DNA of 64,000 nt from a bacterium (lineage in GTDB: Bacteria; Margulisbacteria; Marinamargulisbacteria; JABIPA01), in the NCBI GenBank assembly GCA_018698675.1, contig JABIPA010000065.1, forward strand, positions 62,001 to 126,000. Direction: 5' to 3'. The notes beneath the pieces were generated by a model. The model did not search any database, was not told the origin of the DNA, and worked only from the letters and a program-made list of their open reading frames with translations. The translations under genes were made by a program, and so were the position numbers. Below are positions 47,239 through 55,635 of the stretch, piece by piece; position 1 is the stretch's first letter; the number at the start of each line of letters is the position of its first letter.

Positions 47239-48780
47239 ATCGGAATACTACAAACGTTAACTTCACTTTTTACAAAATCAAAAAAAGCCAAACCAAAGAC
47301 ACTCACTAACGAGGAGCGACGAAAGAAAGCGGCTGAATTAGAACGACAATACGAATTATCCAAAAAGTCAGGCTTAGATAAAAATAAAAATGGAAGTCAT
47401 ACAAAAGATAGTAAGTCTCGTGACAACAGGAACTCAAAACCTAATAGACAAAAAAAAGCGTATGATTCTACAAAATCCACTGAGGGACATAAGTCCAAAC
47501 AATATGGAAAAAAGGATAATCAGAAACACCACACTAATAAAGATGGAGACAATCAGTCCTCGAAATTTAAAGCAAACGATGGTCCTGCTAAGCCAGTACC
47601 TAAACCCAGAAAAACAACGACCTTCGACAAACTTGGACTTCACCCTACCCTAGTTGAAAAATTAACTAAAAATGGATTTACAATTCCTTCTGAAGTTCAA
47701 GAAAAATCTATTCCAATTACGATTAGTGGGAAAAATATATTTTGCTCCTCAGAAACTGGTTCTGGAAAGACATTGTCATTTTTAATCCCTATGATTCACA
47801 AAATTTATAATAATGAATTAGACCAAGCACTAATCATATGCCCTACCCGTGAAATCGCAACGCAAATACAAAAAACACTATTGTTATTCGATGATCCTTC
47901 TCTAACGTCAGCTCTTGTTATTGGTGGAACAAATGTAGAAGCTCAGAAACGAGCGTTAAAAGAATATCCTAAAATATTGGTTGCAACACCAGGCAGGCTA
48001 CTCGATATGCTTAACACTGGCTTAATTTGGCTTAATTACACAGGTTATGTGGTTTTAGATGAAGCAGATAGAATGCTTGATATGGGATTTGAAGAAGATC
48101 TTATTAAAATTCACGCTCAATTATCGGGCCAACATCAAACGGTTCTATTTTCTGCAACTCTCTTTCCTGAAATTAAAAAGATGGCCAAGCATTATGCTAA
48201 AAGTTATGAAGAAATAATTATTGGTAACCCTACAAGTGTTGCTGGTTCTGTTGAACACGTATTAGTAGAAATGGATGAAAACGAAAAGTTTTGGGCATTA
48301 AAACATTTAGTCGAGAGTAACCCGGGTAAAATGATGGTCTTTTTTAACACTATTAAAGGAACGTCTGATATTGCTCAAAAGCTTACACGACAAGGTAGAC
48401 GTGATGTTGGTTATATTCACTCTAAAATCGACCAATCGGCAAGAGACAGAGTTATTGAAAGCTTTAAGAATAACTTTGTGAAAGTTTTAATGGGAAGTGA
48501 CGTGGCATCACGGGGAATAGATATACCAAATGTAGAATTGGTCATTAATTTTGATATCCCAAACAATAGTGAAGAATATATACATCGGGTAGGTAGAACG
48601 GGTAGAGCCGGAAAGTCCGGGATGGCCATTAGTTTTTACTCTCACAAGGATAAGAGAAAACTAGAAGCAATTGAGACCCTAATCGAGGGAAAAATCACTC
48701 GAAAGAAAAGCTATAAAGGATTGATTAAAAACTCTCATTCGTCTTCAAATCGAAGATATTCTAGTTCGAACAAAAACTGA
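47239..48780 (+). CDS. DEAD-box RNA helicase, RhlE-like, with basic N-terminal extension and apparent ATC start
   Basis: About 513 aa. Helicase motifs in order: Q motif (TFDKLGL...PSEVQ), I (SSETGSGKT), Ia (PTREIA), Ib (TPGRLLD), II (DEAD, in VLDEADRMLDMGF), III (SAT), V (SDVASRGIDIP) and VI (HRVGRTGRAGK). Unwinding or remodelling of RNA follows from the family. The conserved core needs the frame to begin well upstream of the first good ATG, which lies after motif I. The frame is open back to a stop at 47191, and no ATG, GTG or TTG is well placed. GGAAAAAATC-ATC at 47230-47241 mirrors GGAAAAAATT-ATG before the lolA-like gene, so ATC at 47239 is the best start. Residues 15-130 are Lys/Asn/Asp-rich and low-complexity, an RNA-binding-type tail placed at the N-terminus. 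Confidence 0.85.
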   Translation: MGILQTLTSLFTKSKKAKPKTLTNEERRKKAAELERQYELSKKSGLDKNKNGSHTKDSKSRDNRNSKPNRQKKAYDSTKSTEGHKSKQYGKKDNQKHHTNKDGDNQSSKFKANDGPAKPVPKPRKTTTFDKLGLHPTLVEKLTKNGFTIPSEVQEKSIPITISGKNIFCSSETGSGKTLSFLIPMIHKIYNNELDQALIICPTREIATQIQKTLLLFDDPSLTSALVIGGTNVEAQKRALKEYPKILVATPGRLLDMLNTGLIWLNYTGYVVLDEADRMLDMGFEEDLIKIHAQLSGQHQTVLFSATLFPEIKKMAKHYAKSYEEIIIGNPTSVAGSVEHVLVEMDENEKFWALKHLVESNPGKMMVFFNTIKGTSDIAQKLTRQGRRDVGYIHSKIDQSARDRVIESFKNNFVKVLMGSDVASRGIDIPNVELVINFDIPNNSEEYIHRVGRTGRAGKSGMAISFYSHKDKRKLEAIETLIEGKITRKKSYKGLIKNSHSSSNRRYSSSNKN

Positions 48781-48788
48781 AACCACAT

Positions 48789-48864
48789 GGGATAACTCGT
48801 TTTTTTATTTTCGGTTAAAGAAATAACTCTTTTAATGACCGAAAAAGAGAATTCCGAGTTACCC
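48789..48864 (+). terminator. Long hairpin after the helicase gene
   Basis: Eight bases after the helicase stop, GGGATAACTCG pairs with CGAGTTACCC (one bulged A). Inside, TTTTCGGTTA pairs with TGACCGAAAA (one G-U pair). A loop of about 18 nt can pair further. No strong T-tract follows. It is probably a terminator or 3'-end stability element for the helicase mRNA. Confidence 0.5.
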
Positions 48865-49126
48865 TTATTTCTAACAAGGCGAAGCATGCGTTTGTGGTGT
48901 TATCAAATTTTTTGGATTTAAGTTTATCTTTATGTTTAATAAAAAAATCATCGAGAACGTCTTTGGTTTGATCGTTAAAATGAGTCAGCCCATAATTAAC
49001 AATTTCCTTAAATGGGTCTATCCTGTCGTGATTAGAGTTAAAATACTTTTCGTTAATGGTGATAATTACTTCAAATGCAGCCGCTATAAAACGTTTCCAC
49101 TTACTTAATAAATACAGGCTTAAAAA
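48815..49126 (-). pseudogene. Open 103-codon remnant without a start codon
   Basis: A minus-strand frame between stops reads as protein (SKWKRFIAAAFEVIITINEKY, shortened here; DPFKEIVNYGLTHFN; FALLEIRVTRN; LKELFL) but contains no ATG. It begins immediately after a TAG. I read it as the 3' fragment of a lost gene. Its last codons overlap the hairpin after the helicase gene. No family was recognised. Confidence 0.35.
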
Positions 49127-49173
49127 CTATTCGTTGATCACCTTGTGAAGATATAATTTTATTCAGATATGTC

Positions 49174-49201
49174 ATTTGATATATTTTTTAACATATCAAA
49201 T
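49174..49201 (-). terminator. Perfect inverted repeat after the 1488-aa gene
   Basis: ATTTGATAT and ATATCAAAT form a perfect 9-bp stem with a 10-nt A/T loop, 20 nt beyond the stop of the minus-strand gene. The stem is AT-rich and not followed by a clear T-run on the minus strand, so terminator activity is uncertain. Confidence 0.4.
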
Positions 49202-49220
49202 TAAAACGAATTAAGTCACG

Positions 49221-52200
49221 CTATTCTTTGCACAAACTTTCGAATGAAATTTTTTCGTCCATTTGGTATATGATAACCTTTTGTATATTTTTGATGTTAA
49301 CCTGGAAATTACGCAGTTTTAGGAGAAGATAAATAAATAAGAATTTGTCTTTTTCTTCTAAAGAATTTTCAATTTTAAAGTAGTGTCTATCTAACGTTGC
49401 CATACCCATATCAACAGACTTTTGAGTTTTTGTTTTCTTTCCTAATTGGGATTTTACAGCTTCTGCACCGTCTTCATATTTAAGATATAAACTATCTAAT
49501 TTATCCCGTTCCAAGGCTATGTTTTCATCATAGTAATAAAATTGTTTTTTGTAGTTCATTTTTGAAGGAACCATTTTTGCGTGCATAGGGGTTTCTAATC
49601 TATGTTCAACTTCTGGAGAATCGTCGCGACCCATTTCACTTAATGGACTCGGAGGTGCTGTATCTACTATGAGACCTACTCCCGGAATATTCCCTTGTAT
49701 TGGAGATGTGGGTTCTGTTTGTTGAGAAGTTATAAGGTCCCTCCGGTCTACATCCGAATCATAATCATCGTTATTTTCTTTCTCAGCTTCTAAGTCTGGA
49801 TTTATCGATCTAGGGGGCAACTCAATCATGGAGCTGTCCTTTTCTTTTAAAACTTCCTCGTAAACCCTTTGATTTTCTTGATCTTGTCCGGAACGTTCAC
49901 TGGATCCATCAGCCAATATTTCCATACTATTTGGGCATGAGTCGTCGTGAATTTCTACATTTCCTTTGTCTATTTTTCTAACTGTAGGTGTTTTTTTTAA
50001 CGCGGGGTGACTGGTTAAAAATTCTTGTTTTTGTTCTTGGCTTAGATTTTCAATAGAATAATTATCATCTAATAGCTCAGATCCAAACCTTTTACCTATT
50101 GCGTCGGCTACACTTATTCCCCATATAGAAAGCCCTTTAATGAGGTCCACTTTATGCCTTTTTTTTTGGATGCTTTCTAATTCCTTTAATATAATTCGCC
50201 TAATGTCCTTTAAAAAAGAGTTCGTTACCAAATCTTTTTCACTCTCAATTGCATTCACTATCGACGTAATAAACCCTTTTGCTTTTTCCGGAGAAAACTT
50301 CAGATGTTTTAGTATTCGTTGATAGTTAAAATATTTGCTAATCATCTCAATCGTAGCTTTATTATTTCCTGTTACTAATGCTAATCCTGGACTAATGTTA
50401 TGAAGTCCTACAGAATTTTGTGATTGATGACGCAGTAGATTTACTATCTTTAGCAATTCTCCTGAGTCGTACTTGCCACTCGGGTCGGACGGTGCCTGAA
50501 TTGGCATATAAAACCGAGACCATCGGCTTAAGATAACGGACGCTCTCAGACTATTAGGAGGAGGAACGTGGATACTATTAGGTGAACTTTTTTTCAAAGC
50601 ACCTCCATCTGAAGATGATATTCCAAACAGAACAGGCGACAAGCCATTAGACTTAAACTCTTCTTCCAGCCGTTTACCAGATATACCGATTGTTGGTTCT
50701 GCAAGATATGCGAAACTATTTCTTTCACCTTTTGTATTTTCAAGTACAAGAGAAGAATTGATATCCGACGCAATTGATAGAGACGTATTTGTAGAGTTCG
50801 CCCGTTCGCTTCCGTTAGTTGAGTCTATTTTATAAGGTAAATGAGTTATTTTTGACTCAACGGTTGTGCCCATAGAACTTCTAAGATGTAGGTATGCATT
50901 TCTTGTCATCGCCGTGTCACCGTCCATAGAAATTAAATACGTTTTCCCCCAAACCTTCGATCTGCTCGACCCTGACGTTATTCGGTTATTTTGAATTTCC
51001 ATTACTTGTTTTAAAAGTAAATTCCTTAGGCTTCCATAAGGAACCTTTCCAGTTGACGTTTTCCAGGTAAAATCGACATAACGAATTTGCGCATCCAAAT
51101 TGGGTGTGTTCTCCAAAAAATTATCTAAACGTGAGCTATCAAATTCGGACGAGGCTCCTATTTCTTCGGAGGTTCGCCCCTCTTTATCGTTTCTACCAAT
51201 TACAAAAACATATTGAGTTTTTAGCTTTTCCTCTTTACGTGGGTCATGCACGGAATTACTAAATGCATCTAACCACGAAATGATATCCATATCTGATTCT
51301 TCTGTACCATTAACAATTCCTTGAGTAGGAACGATTACATAGACTCTTGGTAAAATCTTTTCGCCATCAACAATAGGGTTTATGTCTCTTTTTTTAGAAA
51401 TTGTTAGTGACACGGAAAGTTTACTTTCTCTTGAAAACACTTGGCCTTGAACGATGTCAGATTCATCAGTTACCGGAATCGTTTCTTCATAAGACAATGT
51501 TTCTAGAACCGAATCTGCTTCTTCAACCATCATGGAATTATCGATAATTACGTCACTTGCGTTTGATAATTCTCGGGTTAAGCGAAAAAATGATTGTACC
51601 CCTTCATTATCAGGTATTTCGTCGTCTAATATCTGATTATTTGATTTCTCTAAGAAGTCTAGGTTAATAAATATACATCTTAATGAATACCTATCCCCTT
51701 CAGACAGAGAGTCCATATCTATGGATGAGAGTAGCTTGTTTTTTAAAAACATTAATAGATCATTACCTAAGGGTTGCTCTCCATGAAAGTCGGATATACC
51801 AAATAATAGTTTTACTTTGTTTCGATTACTCACTTTATCTATGTCGATTAAATTCAAAAGATTAAGAGCATGTCTATCAACCGAAATATAAATCTCGTTT
51901 AAATCAGTAAAGCTACTTAATGCATGAAGAGCCAACGCAACATTTAGCGGACTAGGATTTAATGTACTAAAATCGGATAGATATCTTTCAATATTATCCG
52001 CGATTACTTTCTTCACCTCGGGGATATCCGAAAAGTGACTCAAGGCTTCTAATTTTGAACTTATATGTTCGGGAAAAATTCCTGAAATATGACCATCAGG
52101 TAAGATAAAATTTATTGTTGTTCTCAAGACGTTTCTCACGTCCCTATATCTAGAAAATTTTGAAAGACCATTAATCAGTCCTGCTTTAGATTCTGGGTCA

Positions 52201-53687
52201 GATTCAAATTCAAGAAACATGTTTACTAACTTAGAACAATTTTGAGAAAACACGTATGGCACCGGTGACTGGGTATTGAATTTACTAATCGATGATACTA
52301 GCTTCGAAACAACCCCTGATTTACTATTAAGTGCAAGGTCGTTGGGCCCCATAGGCGCATTTAAAAAGTTAGTCGTGAAAAAGGAAATATTTTTACCGAA
52401 CACGTTTTGAACGTTTTTGCAGTCTTTAAAATGAGCAAGCCCCTGGCTGATTTGTGTAATGTCGATTTTGTAGGCATTTCCTAATTTAGACGTTTCAAAT
52501 AATGCTTCAATATTCTCATTTAGAATTTCCTTAATTCCTTCGACATCGGAAAAGGAACTAAGATCCAAAAGAAGGTGTCCCAAGGTTCTCGAATATTGTT
52601 CATTTTTTGACATATTAGATATGCAAAATTCCAAGTCCTTCCGTACCAAATCCTGAACCCCTTTTTCTTCGCTAAACTTAGAAAGGCAACGAAAAATCGA
52701 TAAAACCGTACGAGATTCAAAACGATTCGGTACTTTACTGCCTAACATATTCTTTCTTGGATACAAGTTGCTAATCAAGGTATCTCCAGAGCTAAAAACG
52801 AATTCTAAGGCTAAATCTAAATCATTAAACATAGAGAATGCCTGAAATAAAACACCTACCTGAGACGACTCATACGTTTCTAATTTTAATTTCTCGATAA
52901 GTCCTTCTTTGAGTCTGTGTAAAGATTGATTCACTGTTTCTATGTCGGAAAAATGGGCTAATCCGTAGAGAAGGCTAGCTGTACGAATTGGAAAAACGCT
53001 GTCCAATGCATTTTTTGTATTTAACTTAAGACAAAAGCCTTCAACGTATCGTCTCACAGGTTCGGTATTTTCACATTTTGAAAGCGATTGAATTAGAGTT
53101 GAAATAAATCTCGTGTTCTTTGTTTTATGTTCGTCTAACATAGGTTCCACATAGTTAAATATTATATTTATTAAATATTTAGATATATTCTTGTTTGGAT
53201 GTTTACTGATATAGAATACTAATTGAGATAACTTAGCAACATCGCTAATTTTCTTCTTAAAATTTTGCTCTGTATTTATTAAGTCTGGTTCTTCTAAAAT
53301 CTGCGTTTGGATCCATTTTTTGGTTTTGAAAGAGGATATTGAAGTGTCTGTTTGAACTAAGTGTGTTAATAAGCGTCTAAATTCAAGCATATCTGTCTGT
53401 TCTTTTTTTGTAGCGTCCAATATTGGTGTAACAGTTAGATGTCTACGAGGTTTCTTGTTTTTTATGACATGTAAATCTTCGTCACCCGTTTTATTAGAAT
53501 GGTTTTCGCTCTTTCTCTTTGAAACCTTTTCCATTTCAGAGGCTCTTCTTTTGTTTTGACTAAGGTTTGCTTTGGTGGTTAAAGAGGCATCAGTATTTTC
53601 GCTTTGGTTTAATATAGACGGTGACAGGTTTTGAATTCTACCGAATACTTCTAGATAATTTGATACTATTTTGTGATTCATCTTCAT
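49221..53687 (-). CDS. 1488-aa alpha-solenoid protein with a possible GT-A glycosyltransferase core
   Basis: Not recognised as a whole. There is no signal peptide. Residues 1-110 are basic and disordered-looking. Residues about 120-640 hold roughly eleven helical repeats of about 46 aa with consensus L-x-x-x-L-S-x-F-x-D-x-x-x-V, for example LLYGLAHFSDIETV, LLLDLSSFSDVEGI and KLEALSHFSDIPEV. They suggest an alpha-solenoid comparable to FAST/OPR-type repeats. Residues about 775-960 contain VYVIVPTQG, YVFVIGRND, VPYGSLRNLL and YLISMDGDTAM, an order like GT-A glycosyltransferases, in which DGD would be the metal-binding D-x-D. The C-terminal 300 residues are Glu/Ser/Asp-rich. There is no strong ribosome binding site before the ATG. 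A cytosolic or injected glycosyltransferase with a targeting solenoid is speculative. Confidence 0.6.
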   Translation of the reverse strand: MKMNHKIVSNYLEVFGRIQNLSPSILNQSENTDASLTTKANLSQNKRRASEMEKVSKRKSENHSNKTGDEDLHVIKNKKPRRHLTVTPILDATKKEQTDMLEFRRLLTHLVQTDTSISSFKTKKWIQTQILEEPDLINTEQNFKKKISDVAKLSQLVFYISKHPNKNISKYLINIIFNYVEPMLDEHKTKNTRFISTLIQSLSKCENTEPVRRYVEGFCLKLNTKNALDSVFPIRTASLLYGLAHFSDIETVNQSLHRLKEGLIEKLKLETYESSQVGVLFQAFSMFNDLDLALEFVFSSGDTLISNLYPRKNMLGSKVPNRFESRTVLSIFRCLSKFSEEKGVQDLVRKDLEFCISNMSKNEQYSRTLGHLLLDLSSFSDVEGIKEILNENIEALFETSKLGNAYKIDITQISQGLAHFKDCKNVQNVFGKNISFFTTNFLNAPMGPNDLALNSKSGVVSKLVSSISKFNTQSPVPYVFSQNCSKLVNMFLEFESDPESKAGLINGLSKFSRYRDVRNVLRTTINFILPDGHISGIFPEHISSKLEALSHFSDIPEVKKVIADNIERYLSDFSTLNPSPLNVALALHALSSFTDLNEIYISVDRHALNLLNLIDIDKVSNRNKVKLLFGISDFHGEQPLGNDLLMFLKNKLLSSIDMDSLSEGDRYSLRCIFINLDFLEKSNNQILDDEIPDNEGVQSFFRLTRELSNASDVIIDNSMMVEEADSVLETLSYEETIPVTDESDIVQGQVFSRESKLSVSLTISKKRDINPIVDGEKILPRVYVIVPTQGIVNGTEESDMDIISWLDAFSNSVHDPRKEEKLKTQYVFVIGRNDKEGRTSEEIGASSEFDSSRLDNFLENTPNLDAQIRYVDFTWKTSTGKVPYGSLRNLLLKQVMEIQNNRITSGSSRSKVWGKTYLISMDGDTAMTRNAYLHLRSSMGTTVESKITHLPYKIDSTNGSERANSTNTSLSIASDINSSLVLENTKGERNSFAYLAEPTIGISGKRLEEEFKSNGLSPVLFGISSSDGGALKKSSPNSIHVPPPNSLRASVILSRWSRFYMPIQAPSDPSGKYDSGELLKIVNLLRHQSQNSVGLHNISPGLALVTGNNKATIEMISKYFNYQRILKHLKFSPEKAKGFITSIVNAIESEKDLVTNSFLKDIRRIILKELESIQKKRHKVDLIKGLSIWGISVADAIGKRFGSELLDDNYSIENLSQEQKQEFLTSHPALKKTPTVRKIDKGNVEIHDDSCPNSMEILADGSSERSGQDQENQRVYEEVLKEKDSSMIELPPRSINPDLEAEKENNDDYDSDVDRRDLITSQQTEPTSPIQGNIPGVGLIVDTAPPSPLSEMGRDDSPEVEHRLETPMHAKMVPSKMNYKKQFYYYDENIALERDKLDSLYLKYEDGAEAVKSQLGKKTKTQKSVDMGMATLDRHYFKIENSLEEKDKFLFIYLLLKLRNFQVNIKNIQKVIIYQMDEKISFESLCKE

Positions 53688-54081
53688 ATTAGAATTCTAG
53701 TCTTTTTTAATACGTTTAGTATATTATCGATTTGTTTTAAAAAAAATTTCAAAATTAACGATAAATTATATTATTAAATAGTGAATCTAAATAATCTAAT
53801 GAATGATAGATAATACTAATTAAGGTAATTCATTGCCGTCTATCTAATTTCTAAACTGCATGCTTTTGAATTAAAAAAGTCGCATACTCAACTCCCATTA
53901 CCGACTAATTTTTATAAAATATCTACTAAATTCGTAATATTGAATTTTATTTACCGTTATAATTGCAAGTTTTAGTGTAAAAACATTGTTTCAATTCATG
54001 TATTCGTTAATATATTTATCTATTACCCCTTACTTTTTACATATGGATTTTTATAAAAAAATCACATATTATGAAAAAAAA
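53688..54081. other. Divergent intergenic region before the sarcosine oxidase operon
   Basis: AT-rich with a perfect TATAAT at 53958-53963 on the plus strand and no convincing -35 box, which may drive soxBDAG. An in-frame TTG at 53986 and ATGs at 53998 and 54042 precede the chosen soxB start without a Shine-Dalgarno sequence. No RNA gene seen. Confidence 0.45.
53958..53963 (+). promoter_or_regulatory. Candidate -10 box for soxBDAG
   Basis: Exact TATAAT 119 nt before the chosen soxB ATG. The sequence 17-18 nt upstream (TAATAT) is a poor -35, so activity may depend on an activator. Confidence 0.3.
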
Positions 54082-55335
54082 ATGGGTAAAAAACTAAGTA
54101 TTTTTGGAAACATTAAGGCTTCTCATGAAAACCATGAGAACTGGGAACCACTTTGGAAAAACGCTACGCCAAAAAAAACTTACGATTTCATTATCATTGG
54201 TGGGGGTGGTCACGGTTTAGCAACCGCATACTATCTTTCCAGAATACATAAATCATCTAATATAGCGGTAATCGAAAAAGGATGGTTAGGTGGTGGCGGA
54301 ACCGGTAGAAACACGTCGATTATTCGTTCGAATTACCTTTGGGACGAAAGTGCCCACCTCTACGATTTTTCTTTGAAGTTGTATGAAACCCTTTCTCAAG
54401 ATTTGAATTTCAATACAATGGTCAGCCAACGAGGTGTTTTAAATCTAGCCCATAATTTAAGTGATGTTCGTGGAGCTAAGCGGAGGCTCTATGCAAATCA
54501 GCTTAATGGAATTGATTCCGAATGGTTGGATACCGAAGGTGTGAAAAAATATTGTCCAATAATTAACACATCCCCTGATGCAAGGTATCCGGTACTAGGA
54601 TCCACTCTACAACGTCGCGGTGGAGTTGCAAGACACGACGCTGTTGCCTGGGGATACGCACGAGCTGCAAGTGACGCTGGTGTAGATATCATTCAACATT
54701 GCGAGGTCACAGATATACATGTGTCTAATAACAAAGTAGTAGGTGTAGAAACGACTCAAGGTCGAATCAATGCAAAACGGGTTGGGATCGCTGTTGCAGG
54801 TTACGCTTCCAATGTAGCGAAGATGGCTGGATTCGAACTCCCAATTGCTACACACCCTCTTCAAGCATATGTATCCGAGCCTGTTAAACCAATTCTGGAT
54901 TGTGTTGTCATGTCTGGAGCTGTTCATGTTTATTTAAGTCAAACAGACAAAGGCGAACTCGTAATGGGAGCCGGCGTTGATAAATATATCGGATATGGCC
55001 AACGTGGGTCATTTAATGTCATTGAAGAGCAGCTGTCTGCATGTATGCAACTGTTTCCTCTATTCAGCAGAATGCGTGTCATGCGTACCTGGGCAGGAAT
55101 GGTAGATACCTGTCCCGACGCATCCCCAATCGTAGGAAAAACACCTGTTGATGGTCTCTATATAAATTGTGGATGGGGTACGGGTGGATTTAAATCAACA
55201 CCTGGATCCGGTTGGGTTTTTGCACACACTATGTTTAATGATGCCCCTCACGATTTAAACAAAGCCTTTTCATTAGAACGTTTTTATTCAGGAGCACTTA
55301 TTGACGAACATGGTGCTGCGGCTGTCGCCCATTAA
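54082..55335 (+). CDS. soxB: Sarcosine oxidase, beta subunit
   Basis: With the ATG at 54082 the product is 417 aa, the usual size of SoxB. The N-terminus up to the FAD site ([13 protein letters not shown]...[19 protein letters not shown], interrupted here) aligns with family members, so longer starts at 53986 or 54042 are rejected. It shows the Rossmann GGGGHG motif, the [11 protein letters not shown] segment whose His carries covalent FMN in characterised heterotetrameric enzymes, and the C-terminal [14 protein letters not shown]-contact loop. The enzyme demethylates sarcosine to glycine with O2 and tetrahydrofolate, giving H2O2 and methylene-tetrahydrofolate. First gene of soxBDAG. Codon use is richer in C-ending codons than in the giant gene. 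Confidence 0.95.
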   Translation: MGKKLSIFGNIKASHENHENWEPLWKNATPKKTYDFIIIGGGGHGLATAYYLSRIHKSSNIAVIEKGWLGGGGTGRNTSIIRSNYLWDESAHLYDFSLKLYETLSQDLNFNTMVSQRGVLNLAHNLSDVRGAKRRLYANQLNGIDSEWLDTEGVKKYCPIINTSPDARYPVLGSTLQRRGGVARHDAVAWGYARAASDAGVDIIQHCEVTDIHVSNNKVVGVETTQGRINAKRVGIAVAGYASNVAKMAGFELPIATHPLQAYVSEPVKPILDCVVMSGAVHVYLSQTDKGELVMGAGVDKYIGYGQRGSFNVIEEQLSACMQLFPLFSRMRVMRTWAGMVDTCPDASPIVGKTPVDGLYINCGWGTGGFKSTPGSGWVFAHTMFNDAPHDLNKAFSLERFYSGALIDEHGAAAVAH

Positions 55336-55359
55336 CTCTATAAACTCGAGGAGACACTC

Positions 55360-55635
55360 ATGTTAATTATTAAATGTCCTTATTGTGGCGATAGAGAAGA
55401 AACAGAATTTTCTTATGGTGGAGAAAATAAAAAACGTCCAGCAGATCCGTATTCGCTATCCGATAAAGAATGGGCAGAATACCTGTTTTTTAAAAAAAAT
55501 ACCGTTGGGTGGCATAACGAACTTTGGAATCATTCTCATGGATGTCGACGATGGTTTTCTATTGAACGACACACGGTAACAAATGAAATTAAACAATCGA
55601 CTCCTTCACAATTAAGCATGGAAGAAAACATATGA
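55360..55635 (+). CDS. soxD: Sarcosine oxidase, delta subunit
   Basis: A 91-aa cytosolic subunit with GAGGAG (55348-55353) before its ATG. It carries the family's zinc ligands: CPYCG at the N-terminus and H-S-H-G-C-R-R-W-F at about residues 58-66. The WAEYLFFKKN and GWHNELWNH segments are typical SoxD. It is a structural, zinc-binding partner of the alpha, beta and gamma subunits. It ends in a 4-nt ATGA overlap with soxA, so translation is coupled. Confidence 0.95.
   Translation: MLIIKCPYCGDREETEFSYGGENKKRPADPYSLSDKEWAEYLFFKKNTVGWHNELWNHSHGCRRWFSIERHTVTNEIKQSTPSQLSMEENI

Noticed and set aside
53986..54081. Longer soxB start at TTG 53986 or ATG 54042.
   Set aside because: The extra residues match nothing in the family, and ATG 54082 gives the usual 417-aa length and N-terminal sequence.
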